From: Chloracidobacterium thermophilum B
Lineage (GTDB): Bacteria > Acidobacteriota > Blastocatellia > Chloracidobacteriales > Chloracidobacteriaceae
Assembly: GCF_000226295.1 (NCBI RefSeq)
Contig: NC_016024.1
Span: forward strand, 1,843,501-1,907,500
DNA: 64,000 bases
Direction of reading: 5' to 3'
Both the position numbers and the translations under genes were made by a program. Below the pieces are notes generated by a model. It did not search any database and was not told the origin of the DNA. It was given only the letters and a program-made list of their open reading frames with translations. Below are positions 34,772 to 43,007 of the stretch, piece after piece. Position 1 is the stretch's first letter, and the number at the start of each line of letters is the position of its first letter.

Positions 34772-35057
34772 AGCCTTTTTGGCGCGGCTCTATGCCGATG
34801 AAGCTTTCCGGGAGCAGTTTTTGGCCGCGCCGGAAAACACAGCTCGCGCCTTTGGGCTGTCGCCGGAAGAATGCGCGGCGCTGGCGGCAATTGATCTGAC
34901 GGGCCTGGAGCTGGCTGCGCGGGTGTTTGCCAAAAAGCTCGACTACAAGGCGGAGTACAAACGCCGGCAGGGATGGCGAACCCGCTGGCGGCGGTGGTGG
35001 CGTGACCGCTGGGCGGAGTGGCGGCACCGCCGCCGGACAACCCTTCAGGCGAAATAG
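34752..35057 (+). CDS. Small helical protein with Trp/Arg-rich tail, partner of the MNIO enzyme
   Basis: A 101-residue protein whose ATG at 34752 lies 20 bp inside the end of the MNIO gene. Residues 1-60 form helices (FEAFLARLYADEAFREQFLA; NTARAFGLSPEECAALAAID; ARVFAKKLDYKAEY) like the LigA-type helical domain seen in some peptide-modification clusters. Residues 66-101 are strikingly basic and aromatic (RRQGWRTRWRRWWRDRWAEW, then RHRRR). I do not know the function. By analogy with MbnC, BufC or TglI-type partners of MNIO enzymes, it could present the substrate. The tail could also bind membranes or nucleic acid. It ends 13 bp inside the converging UbiB-like gene. Confidence 0.7.
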   Translation: MSSPHFEAFLARLYADEAFREQFLAAPENTARAFGLSPEECAALAAIDLTGLELAARVFAKKLDYKAEYKRRQGWRTRWRRWWRDRWAEWRHRRRTTLQAK

Positions 35058-36538
35058 AGCGCCAGCGCCGTCCGGGCAAGATTCCACACGCGCGTCCAGT
35101 TGAGCTTCCCATTACGGGCATCGTGCAGGCTGGCCCAGACCTTTTCCCGCAGTTGCGCGCTTTCGCGCCGGAACAGAAAGTCGCGCGCATAGGGCAGGGC
35201 AACTTCAAGGAAGTTGAAGCGCGGGTTCATCGTGATGCTGATGCCTTCCAGAGTCATCAGCGCCCGGATGATGAAGGTGAACGAAGCAGGCGTCGAGAAG
35301 GGGTAGCGGTAGATGATGTCGCCCAGGTCGTAAGTCAGGTCCTTGAAGCGGACTTCCGAGAGGTTGACATCGAGTTTGCGCCGGAACAGGTCTTCGACGA
35401 CGCGCGCAAAATCTTCCATATCGGCTTCGGGCGAAAGAAATCCCAGCCCGACCAAATCCCGGACGATGCCCGGCGCATCACGTTCGATAAGGTGGAAAAA
35501 GGCGCTGACCATCTGGCTCTGCAGGGTTGGGGAAATATGCCCGACCATGCCGAAGTCAAAAAAGGCCAGCCGTCCGTCGCGCAGTATGAGAATGTTGCCC
35601 GGATGCGGGTCGGCGTGAAAGAAGCCGTCTTCGAGCAGTTGTTTGAAGTAGGTGCGATACATCAGCTCGTTGGCTTCCTTGGCGTCAATGCCGGCGGCGG
35701 CCAGCCCTTCCAGATCGGTCACACAGATGCCACGCAGGAACTCCATGGTGATGACCCGCGAGGTCGTCTGTTCCCAGAAGATGGTCGGCACGTGAACCCG
35801 TGGCCAGTCGGCAAAGTTCTGCCGGAAGCGTTCGGCATTGCGGCCTTCGTTGCGGTAATCGAGTTCGGCATAGATCGTGCGCTCGAACTCATCAATCATC
35901 CCAACCCAGTCGTTACCTTTGAAGAGCCGTTTCGAGCTGGCCATCCACCGGGCAAGACGGCGCAGGATGTCCACATCTTCGCTGATGCGCGCCACGAGAT
36001 TGGGGCGTTGCACCTTGATGGCCACTTCCTGCCCGTCGTGCCGGACGCCGCGATAGACCTGTCCCAGACTGGCGGCGGCAACGGGTTCCGGGTCAACGGT
36101 GCGGAAAAGCTGGCTGACGGGCGCCCCCAACTCGCTCTCGATGATGGCGAAGGCTTCGCTGTTTGGAAACGGCGGCACACGGTTCTGGAGCTTGGCCAGT
36201 TCCTGAATGAACGGCACCGGCAGCAGGTCGGCGCGGGTGGCCAGTGCCTGCCCGATCTTGATGAACGTCGGGCCGAGCCGGATGAGCTGTTCGCGCAGCC
36301 GGGCTGCCTGGGCTTCGAGTTTTTCAGCCGGAAGTACGGCCAGGTTGCCGCCGTCTGAGTGAACTCGGGCGCGTCGGAGGTCGCGGTACAGCATCCAGGC
36401 GAAGCGCCCCAGAACCCACACGATAAAAAGCGTTCGCTGCCAGTGGCGAAGCCAACTCCAGCCCCCCCGCCGCGTGGGGACAACCGGTGGGTGAACATTC
36501 GGTGAGATGGAGAAGTCTGCGGGCAGGGTACGGTTCAT
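35045..36538 (-). CDS. ABC1/AarF/UbiB family atypical protein kinase
   Basis: A 497-residue UbiB-like protein. It has the KxGQ motif (FIKIGQALATRADLLP), the Ala-rich loop (AAASLGQVYRG), the invariant Lys strand (EVAIKVQRPN), the catalytic region (GFFHADPHPGNILIL) and the DFG-like FFDFGMVG. The family supports ubiquinone and other isoprenoid lipid pathways, perhaps as an ATPase. The C-terminal end is amphipathic and may touch the membrane. I chose the ATG at 36538; a GTG three codons upstream is also possible. It converges on, and overlaps by 13 bp, the small MNIO-cluster protein, so antisense transcription is possible there. Confidence 0.9.
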   Translation of the reverse strand: MNRTLPADFSISPNVHPPVVPTRRGGWSWLRHWQRTLFIVWVLGRFAWMLYRDLRRARVHSDGGNLAVLPAEKLEAQAARLREQLIRLGPTFIKIGQALATRADLLPVPFIQELAKLQNRVPPFPNSEAFAIIESELGAPVSQLFRTVDPEPVAAASLGQVYRGVRHDGQEVAIKVQRPNLVARISEDVDILRRLARWMASSKRLFKGNDWVGMIDEFERTIYAELDYRNEGRNAERFRQNFADWPRVHVPTIFWEQTTSRVITMEFLRGICVTDLEGLAAAGIDAKEANELMYRTYFKQLLEDGFFHADPHPGNILILRDGRLAFFDFGMVGHISPTLQSQMVSAFFHLIERDAPGIVRDLVGLGFLSPEADMEDFARVVEDLFRRKLDVNLSEVRFKDLTYDLGDIIYRYPFSTPASFTFIIRALMTLEGISITMNPRFNFLEVALPYARDFLFRRESAQLREKVWASLHDARNGKLNWTRVWNLARTALALYFA

Positions 36539-36674
36539 CGAGGTCACATGCCACCGGTGCGGGGTTCACCGGATGGGCCTTCCCCGCCCGTTATAGCAAA
36601 CTCATCCCACGGGCAAAAGCGACAAAAGCCGACGGCTGCCGTCACTGTCCGGCTGGCGGCAGGGCGCCTGCGCG

Positions 36675-37142
36675 TCAGGAAGTGTGGTCATAAACGATGC
36701 GCCAGCCGTTGGGAAAACGCCGTACCAGGAGGGTGAAGCGCCCGGAAGTGATCTGTTCGGGAAGTACGACCCGCCAGGCCCCGCGTACGAGTGCCGCGCG
36801 CGGCCCGACCATCTCGATGACGAGGTCCTGGAAGTCAAGCGTTCCCATGGCGCGTCCTTCGGACTGGTAGCGTTGCCGGTAGCGCACCAGCGTCGCTTCC
36901 CACCCCTTGGTCACGGTCGTACCGGAAACAAAGGTCAGTTCCGGCGAGCGCCAGTAACCGTCCATGAAACCTTCCAGATCGCCCCGGTTCCAGGCGGCTA
37001 CCTGCCTGTCGAGCAGCGTACGAATGGCGGCCACGGACGATGGGGGCTGCGCCGGAGTGCGAATTGCACCAAACAGTAACCAGAGCAGACAGAAACACGC
37101 GGCAAGCGGTCGGAAAGGCATGGGATTCAGGGCGGTTTTCAC
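36675..37142 (-). CDS. Exported DUF4440/SnoaL-like (NTF2 fold) protein
   Basis: A 155-residue protein with a signal peptide (about residues 1-30) and a single NTF2-like domain: VAAIRTLLDRQVAAWNRGDL, EGFMDGYWRSPELTFVSGTT, YRQRYQSEGRAMGTLDF and the closing strand FPNGWRIVYDHTS. This matches the DUF4440 family, common in Acidobacteriota and other phyla, with no fixed reaction. Its start overlaps the stop of the upstream gene by four bases, so the two are probably made together. Confidence 0.8.
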   Translation of the reverse strand: MKTALNPMPFRPLAACFCLLWLLFGAIRTPAQPPSSVAAIRTLLDRQVAAWNRGDLEGFMDGYWRSPELTFVSGTTVTKGWEATLVRYRQRYQSEGRAMGTLDFQDLVIEMVGPRAALVRGAWRVVLPEQITSGRFTLLVRRFPNGWRIVYDHTS

Positions 37143-38350
37143 TCGATGATTTTGACGTCGCCTTCGAATTTTCGGTAGTTCCGAAACTCGCTGACATTCC
37201 GAAAAGCCTGGCGATAGGCATCGCTCACCTGGATGGTCTCAGCCGTCAGCGGCATCCAGTAGTTCTTGCCGAGAATCGTGACCCAGTCGTAATCCACGGC
37301 CGATTCGACCTGCGACATGGGAAAGCCTGGTGGAATGTCGGTTGCCGTATGTTCGATGCGCAGCACGCGCTTGGTGGCTTCGTCAATCCACAGGCTGCCC
37401 TGATAGCCGACCTGAATGCGCTGCGGTGTGCCGTCGGAGAGCCGTACGGTGAGGGTGTAGCCGGAATTGGCCTTGGGAACAACGAAGTCATACACGCGAC
37501 AGAGGCGCCCCCGGTAGCGTTCCCGTCTGGCTTCACGGAACCGGGTATTGGTGCTGGGCAGAAACGGGGCGGCAAGCTGGCCGGAAAAATCGCCAACGGA
37601 AGTCGCGCCGCCAACGTCTTCATAGCGCCGTTGGGTGGCGCGTCCGTTGATGGACAGCAGTTCGACCCGTTCGCGTCCGCCTTCGACCCGGACTTCCGTT
37701 TCAAGGATGTCGCGCGTTTGCCACTGGCCGCGACCGTCCCGCACCATGCGGCGGATGGTCTGGGTGACGATGAAATCCGGGAGGTCGTCGGCGCTGCGCA
37801 GGGCATGAAACCGGGCCTGTTCGATGAGCGGCAGTTGGCTGAGACGCGCTGTTTCGTCTTCTGCGGACGCTTCCGACGGCTCATCACTGACCGGTTCTGC
37901 CTGGTCGCGGGGTGGCGCCGAACTGGCAGGGACAGGGCCGGACGGTATGGTGCGGGTGGGTTGGGGACGCGCCGTTGGGGATGGTTTTGGCGATGGTTGA
38001 AACGTCAGTTCGACCAGAGCCGTGATGAGCGCGCCGGGTGCACCAAGCTGGCGGGCGCGGTCCAGAACTTCGTCCGTGACTTCAAAGGTGATGCCGCGTT
38101 GGCGCAACTCCCGGATGGCCGCGTCAGTGGTGATTTGTCCCTGGCGCACACGCTGGACAAGACGGTAAAAGCCCACTTCCGACAGCGGGCCGGTCTGGTT
38201 TTCCGAAGTTTCCACCGAGCGCGGACGCTGCAAGGCAGGGTTGTTCCCGCCCGTCCCGGCGAGGATTGTGGTGCGCAGGGCATGGCTCATCAGGAGCATC
38301 AGCCCGGCGACGGCAAGAAAGAGCTTGAGTCGGGTGGGATGAACTGCCAT
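37139..38350 (-). CDS. Secreted protein with outer-membrane-lipoprotein-sorting-like C-terminal domain
   Basis: A 403-residue exported protein: signal sequence about residues 8-30, a helical segment (SEVGFYRLVQRVRQGQITTD; ELRQRGITFEVTDEVLDRAR) and a Pro/Ser-rich linker (about 115-165). A beta-rich C-terminal half follows (DDLPDFIVTQTIRRMVRDGR; CRVYDFVVPKANSGYTLTVR; GSLWIDEATKRVLRIEHTAT). The second half resembles acidobacterial proteins that share a fold with LolA/LppX. I cannot name a function. It is coupled to the DUF4440 gene by a 4-bp overlap. Confidence 0.65.
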   Translation of the reverse strand: MAVHPTRLKLFLAVAGLMLLMSHALRTTILAGTGGNNPALQRPRSVETSENQTGPLSEVGFYRLVQRVRQGQITTDAAIRELRQRGITFEVTDEVLDRARQLGAPGALITALVELTFQPSPKPSPTARPQPTRTIPSGPVPASSAPPRDQAEPVSDEPSEASAEDETARLSQLPLIEQARFHALRSADDLPDFIVTQTIRRMVRDGRGQWQTRDILETEVRVEGGRERVELLSINGRATQRRYEDVGGATSVGDFSGQLAAPFLPSTNTRFREARRERYRGRLCRVYDFVVPKANSGYTLTVRLSDGTPQRIQVGYQGSLWIDEATKRVLRIEHTATDIPPGFPMSQVESAVDYDWVTILGKNYWMPLTAETIQVSDAYRQAFRNVSEFRNYRKFEGDVKIIE

Positions 38351-38420
38351 ATCATCGGGTCTCAGGGTTACGAACCGCCTTTGTACCTCAACATGCTGTC
38401 ACACGCTGTGGAAACCAACC

Positions 38421-39008
38421 GTGATTAAGTCGGACAAGTGGATCCTTCGCATGTGCGAAGAGTATAACCTGATTTCGCCTTTTGAGCGGCGGCTCATCCG
38501 GCAGGTCGAAGACCGGCGCATCATAAGCTGTGGGCTGTCAAGCTATGGTTATGACTGTCGTCTGGCGCGGGATGAGTTTAAGGTCTTTTCTCCGATCCAG
38601 GGGACGGAAGTGGACCCCAAAAACTTCAATCCCGACAACCTGCTGGACATTCCGCTGCGAACGGCGGCCGACGGCAGCCACTACTGGTTGCTGCCGCCTC
38701 ACTCTTATGCGCTGGGGGTGACGATTGAGCACTTCCAGATGCCGCGCAACGTCACGGCGATTGCTCTTGGAAAAAGCACCTATGCGCGTTGTGGGCTGAT
38801 TCAGAACACCACGCCGCTCGAAGCCGACTGGAAGGGGCGGCTGGTCATCGAGCTGTACAATGCGGCCAACCTGCCAGTCCGGCTCTATGCCGAAGAAGGA
38901 TTCGTTCAGATCATCTTCTTCGAGTCGGACGAGGAATGCGCCGTTTCCTACAGTGACCGCGCGGGCAAGTATCAGCATCAGACCGGATTGACCCTGGCCA
39001 AGGTTTAG
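38421..39008 (+). CDS. dcd: dCTP deaminase
   Basis: A 195-residue trimeric enzyme that deaminates dCTP to dUTP in pyrimidine nucleotide synthesis. The start is a GTG at 38421. The family signature is visible: SSYGYDCRLARDEFKVF near the N-terminus, LGKSTYARCGLIQNTTPLEA (the active-site Ser, Arg and Glu region) and the C-terminal lid GKYQHQTGLTLAKV. Length is that of E. coli Dcd. It starts 8 bp before pyrC, a sensible pairing of two pyrimidine genes. Confidence 0.93.
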   Translation: MIKSDKWILRMCEEYNLISPFERRLIRQVEDRRIISCGLSSYGYDCRLARDEFKVFSPIQGTEVDPKNFNPDNLLDIPLRTAADGSHYWLLPPHSYALGVTIEHFQMPRNVTAIALGKSTYARCGLIQNTTPLEADWKGRLVIELYNAANLPVRLYAEEGFVQIIFFESDEECAVSYSDRAGKYQHQTGLTLAKV

Positions 39009-39016
39009 GCAAGCGC

Positions 39017-40342
39017 ATGGCACTCGTCATTCGGAACGGCCGCGTCTGCGATCCCTCGCAAAACCTGGATGCGGTCATGGATGTTCTGGTGGTGGACGGC
39101 CGCATTGCAGCACTGGGGCCGAATCTGGACATCCCTCCACAGGCGGAACTGGTGGATGCAACCGGGTTGGTTGTGGCACCGGGATTCATAGATGTTCACG
39201 TGCACCTGCGTGAGCCGGGCTTTACGGCGAAGGAAACGATAGCTACCGGAACACGCGCGGCTGTGGCCGGCGGCTTCACGGCCGTGTGCTGCATGGCGAA
39301 CACCTTGCCCGTCAATGACTCGCCGCTGGTTACGCGCTACATCCTCGACCGGGCGCGGGAAGCTGCTGCGTGCCGCGTGTATCCCATTGGCGCTGTGACC
39401 AAGGGATTACAGGGGGAAGCTCTGGCGGATATTGGTGGGATGGCGGCGGCCGGGGTCGTGGCCCTGTCGGATGACGGACATGGGATTGCCAACGCCAACC
39501 TGTTGCGACGGGCGCTGGAATATGCCAGCGACTTTGGATTGCCGGTCATTGATCACTGTGAAAATCGTGACCTGGCGGCCGGCGGCGTCATCAATGAAGG
39601 AGCTGTGTCCACACGTCTGGGGGTACGGGGGATGACGCGCGCCGCCGAGGAAGTGGATGTGGCGCGGGATGTCGTGTTGTCCAGCCTGACGGGGGCGCAT
39701 ATTCACATTGCCCATCTGAGCACGGCCGGTTCGCTGGAACTGGTGCGGCGCGCCCGCGCCGAGGGCTTGCCGATTACCTGTGAAGTTACACCGCATCATC
39801 TGACGCTTGATGAATCCGCTGTCTTGACGCTGGGGCCACTGGCCAAGATGAATCCGCCGCTGCGTACGGCCGGGGATGTCGAAGCCCTGCTCGAAGGTGT
39901 GGCTGACGGCACGGTGACTTGTCTGGCGACCGACCATGCGCCGCACACAACGCTGGAAAAGGACCAGGTGCTTTTGCACGCGCCCTTCGGGGTGGTGGGA
40001 CTGGAGTGCGCCGTGAGTCTGATGCTTGACCGGCTCTACTGGCAGCAGGGCATTCCGTTGCTGCGCCTCATCGAGCTGTTTTCGACCGGCCCGGCGCGCG
40101 CCTTCAACCTGCCTGGTGGGACGTTGCAAATTGGCTGCCCGGCGGATATGACAATACTGGACATCCACCGCGAAACGGTGGTGGATGTGCGTCAGTGGCA
40201 GTCAAAAGCGCGCAACTGCCCTTTCGACGGCTGGCGGCTCAAAGGCGCGCCAGTCATGGTGGTGGTGGGCGGCGAGCGGCGGAGTGTTCTGCCGCCGCCT
40301 GTGCTTGCCGAAACGGTTGCGGCAGACTACCGGACAAGTTAA
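39017..40342 (+). CDS. pyrC: Dihydroorotase PyrC
   Basis: A 441-residue class I dihydroorotase of de novo pyrimidine synthesis. Metal-binding HxH is in DVHVHLREPGFTAKET, followed by AVAGGFTAVCCMANTLPVND. Later metal ligands are in VIDHCENRDL, TCEVTPHHLTL and the catalytic Asp in ATDHAPH. All are present. The enzyme should be cytoplasmic and zinc dependent. It is 8 bp downstream of dcd. Confidence 0.94.
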   Translation: MALVIRNGRVCDPSQNLDAVMDVLVVDGRIAALGPNLDIPPQAELVDATGLVVAPGFIDVHVHLREPGFTAKETIATGTRAAVAGGFTAVCCMANTLPVNDSPLVTRYILDRAREAAACRVYPIGAVTKGLQGEALADIGGMAAAGVVALSDDGHGIANANLLRRALEYASDFGLPVIDHCENRDLAAGGVINEGAVSTRLGVRGMTRAAEEVDVARDVVLSSLTGAHIHIAHLSTAGSLELVRRARAEGLPITCEVTPHHLTLDESAVLTLGPLAKMNPPLRTAGDVEALLEGVADGTVTCLATDHAPHTTLEKDQVLLHAPFGVVGLECAVSLMLDRLYWQQGIPLLRLIELFSTGPARAFNLPGGTLQIGCPADMTILDIHRETVVDVRQWQSKARNCPFDGWRLKGAPVMVVVGGERRSVLPPPVLAETVAADYRTS

Positions 40343-40429
40343 CGTGCGCCGATTTTTCGTGTGCCGGTGCGTGTCCGTCACGGGCCGGCACATGCCAAAT
40401 ACTGAAGAAGAGAGAGGATGCATTCGCTC

Positions 40430-40672
40430 ATGGCAGAGCAATCCGTTGAAGAGAAAGTCAAGGCTATCATCGTCGAGGAACTCGGCGTGGATGAAAGTGA
40501 AGTGACCCCGGAGGCCAAGTTCATTGAGGACCTGGGTGCCGATTCACTCGATACGGTCGAACTCGTCATGCGTTTCGAGGAGGACTTCGGACTCGAAATT
40601 CCTGATGAGGACGCCGAGAAAATCCTGAGCGTGAAGGATGCAATAAGCTACATCCAGTCCAAGCTCGGATAG
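40430..40672 (+). CDS. acpP: Acyl carrier protein
   Basis: An 80-residue acyl carrier protein. The phosphopantetheine Ser is in [20 protein letters not shown], the classic signature. I chose the ATG at 40430 because it gives the normal N-terminus ([19 protein letters not shown]) with a GAGAGG ribosome site about 12 bases upstream; an ATG at 40418 lies too close to that site. It lies 56 bp before fabF, the common acpP-fabF pair, but fabD and fabG are not upstream. Confidence 0.96.
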   Translation: MAEQSVEEKVKAIIVEELGVDESEVTPEAKFIEDLGADSLDTVELVMRFEEDFGLEIPDEDAEKILSVKDAISYIQSKLG

Positions 40673-40728
40673 GTTGTGCGTTCCACAAGCTGTTTGCCCG
40701 CGCACCGCGACCGTGGAGGTTTTGCGTC

Positions 40729-41964
40729 ATGAAACGGCGTGTCGTCGTCACTGGCGTCGGGGTGGTCAGTCCCCTTGGGCTGGATGTCCCGGCCACTTGG
40801 GAGGCATTGCTGGCCGGGACAAGCGGGATTGGCCCCATCACGCGCTTCGACGCCACAGCGTTTGCCGTCCGCATCGCCGGCGAGGTGCGTGGTTTTGACC
40901 CGGCGGCGTTCATCGAGAAAAAAGAGATCAAAAAGATGGACCCGTTCATCCACTACGCCATCGCCGCTGCTGAGGAAGCGATGCGCGACAGTGGGTTGCA
41001 CATCAACGGTGACCATGCGGCCCGGGTAGGGGTTCACATTGGGTCGGCGCTGGGTGGGTTGACCATCATCGAGCGCGAGCACACGAAACTGCACCGTGAA
41101 GGTCCGCACCGGGTTTCACCGTTTTTCATTCCGTCCGCCATCATCAACCTTGCCAGTGGACAGATTTCGATCCGCTTTGGGGCGAAGGGACCGAATCTCG
41201 CTTCGGCCACGGCCTGTGCTTCCGGCGCACACGCCATTGGGGAATCCTTCCGTATCATTCAGGCAGGGGATGCCGATGTGATGCTGTGCGGGGGTGCGGA
41301 AGCGCCCGTAACGCCGACCGGTATTGGCGGTTTTGCGGCCATGCGCGCCCTTTCCACGCGCAACGCTGAACCGGCGCGGGCCAGCCGTCCATTTGACCGG
41401 CAGCGGGATGGCTTTGTCATGGGCGAGGGGGCGGCCGTTCTCGTTCTGGAAGAACGGGAACAGGCTTTGGCGCGGGGGAAGCGTCCGCTGGCAGAGGTTG
41501 TTGGCTTTGGACAATCCGCCGACGCTTTTCACCTGACGCATCCAAGCGAGGTTGGCGACGGCGCGGCGCGGGCTATGCGGCAGGCGCTGGCCGATGCCGG
41601 CATTGCCCCGGCCGAGGTTGGTTATCTCAATGCCCATGCGACGGGCACTCCGGCCGGAGATGCTGCCGAAGCGGCAGCTATCCATCAGGTTTTCGGTGCG
41701 GCTGCGACTTCGCTGGCGGTCAGTTCAACGAAGTCCATGACCGGTCATCTGCTGGGGGCAGCCGGCGCGCTGGAAGCCGTCGTCGCAGTACTGGCGCTGC
41801 GGGATGGGCGCATCCCGCCGACGATAAATCTCGATGAACCGGAGTTTGACTTGGACTGTGTGCCTTGCAAGGCCCGCGAAATGTCCCTCGACTATGCCAT
41901 GAGTAATGCTTTTGGCTTTGGTGGGGTCAATGTTTCGCTGGTCTTCCGGCGGGCCGAAGCCTGA
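40729..41964 (+). CDS. fabF: 3-oxoacyl-ACP synthase II (FabF)
   Basis: A 411-residue condensing enzyme that elongates acyl-ACP with malonyl-ACP. The catalytic Cys is in ASATACASGAHAIGES, and the two His in YLNAHATGTPAGDAAEA and SSTKSMTGHLLGAAGA. The C-terminal loop SNAFGFGGVNVSLVF is intact. Length is normal. It forms a pair with acpP and is followed 26 bp later by the quinone oxidoreductase gene. Confidence 0.96.
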   Translation: MKRRVVVTGVGVVSPLGLDVPATWEALLAGTSGIGPITRFDATAFAVRIAGEVRGFDPAAFIEKKEIKKMDPFIHYAIAAAEEAMRDSGLHINGDHAARVGVHIGSALGGLTIIEREHTKLHREGPHRVSPFFIPSAIINLASGQISIRFGAKGPNLASATACASGAHAIGESFRIIQAGDADVMLCGGAEAPVTPTGIGGFAAMRALSTRNAEPARASRPFDRQRDGFVMGEGAAVLVLEEREQALARGKRPLAEVVGFGQSADAFHLTHPSEVGDGAARAMRQALADAGIAPAEVGYLNAHATGTPAGDAAEAAAIHQVFGAAATSLAVSSTKSMTGHLLGAAGALEAVVAVLALRDGRIPPTINLDEPEFDLDCVPCKAREMSLDYAMSNAFGFGGVNVSLVFRRAEA

Positions 41965-41990
41965 GAGTTCCAGTTGGGAGGTCTTCTGCT

Positions 41991-43007
41991 GTGAAGTGCG
42001 TTGAACTTGCTGATCAGTTTGGAATTGAGCACCTTCGTCTCACTGAGCGCCCTCACCCGGAGCTGAAGTTTGGAGAGGTTTTGATCCGAGTGCGGGCTAC
42101 ATCCCTCAACTATCGCGATCTGATGACAGTAACTGGGGTCTATAACCCCAAGCAGCCGCTCCCGTTGATTCCGCTGTCTGACGGTGTGGGGGAGGTTGTG
42201 GCGGTTGGGGATGGCGTCACGCGCGTTGCCGTTGGAGACCGGGTGGCCGGGATTTTTGCGCAGGGATGGACCGCCGGTGAGCCGGCCGTGGAAAAGGTGC
42301 GCACAACGACCCTGGGTGGCCCGCTCGATGGCATGCTGACCGAGTACCGTGCGCTTTCGCAGGAAGGGGTGGTCAAAGTCCCGGACTATCTGAATGACGA
42401 AGAAGCGGCCACCCTGCCCTGTGCGGCGCTGACAGCCTGGAGTGCGCTCATCGCCCACGGACAGCTCAAGCCGGGGGATACCGTACTCGTCCAGGGGACA
42501 GGCGGCGTTTCCATATTTGCCCTCCAGTTTGCCAAAGCCGCCGGTGCCCGGGTCATCATCACCTCCGGGAGTGATGAAAAGCTCGAACGCGCCAAGGCCT
42601 TGGGGGCGGATGAAGTCATCAACTACCGGCAGGCTCCCGACTGGGACAAAGCCGTGCGGGAGATGACTGCCGGCCGCGGTGTTGATCATGTGGTTGAAGT
42701 AGGTGGTACCGGCACTTTGGCTAAGTCCATTCGTTCCGTCCGGTTTGGCGGTCATATCAGCCTGATCGGGGTATTGTCCGGGCGGACTGGCGAAATTGAC
42801 ATTGCGCCGGTGCTGATGCAGAACATCCGCGTGCAGGGCATCATTGTTGGGTCGCGGGAGATGTTCGAGGCGATGAACCGCGCCTTGGAGCAGAACCGGA
42901 TTCGTCCGGTGGTGGACAAAATCTTTGCTCTTGACGAGGCTCGGCAGGCGTTTGGGTTGATGGCGCAGGGTGGACATTTTGGGAAAATCTGCATTCGGAT
43001 TGACTGA
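41991..43007 (+). CDS. Quinone oxidoreductase-like NAD(P)-dependent alcohol dehydrogenase (MDR family)
   Basis: A 338-residue medium-chain dehydrogenase/reductase. The start is a GTG at 41991 with GGGAGG nine bases upstream. The N-terminal GroES-like domain (SLNYRDLMTVTGVYNPKQPL; PLIPLSDGVGEVVAVGDGVT) lacks the catalytic zinc Cys, as in zeta-crystallin-type quinone oxidoreductases. The Rossmann motif is VLVQGTGGVSIFALQFAKAA. The substrate is unknown; NADPH-dependent reduction is likely. The last ~250 bases are duplicated at 27537-27788. The following GT-C gene begins close to its 3' end. Confidence 0.88.
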   Translation: MKCVELADQFGIEHLRLTERPHPELKFGEVLIRVRATSLNYRDLMTVTGVYNPKQPLPLIPLSDGVGEVVAVGDGVTRVAVGDRVAGIFAQGWTAGEPAVEKVRTTTLGGPLDGMLTEYRALSQEGVVKVPDYLNDEEAATLPCAALTAWSALIAHGQLKPGDTVLVQGTGGVSIFALQFAKAAGARVIITSGSDEKLERAKALGADEVINYRQAPDWDKAVREMTAGRGVDHVVEVGGTGTLAKSIRSVRFGGHISLIGVLSGRTGEIDIAPVLMQNIRVQGIIVGSREMFEAMNRALEQNRIRPVVDKIFALDEARQAFGLMAQGGHFGKICIRID

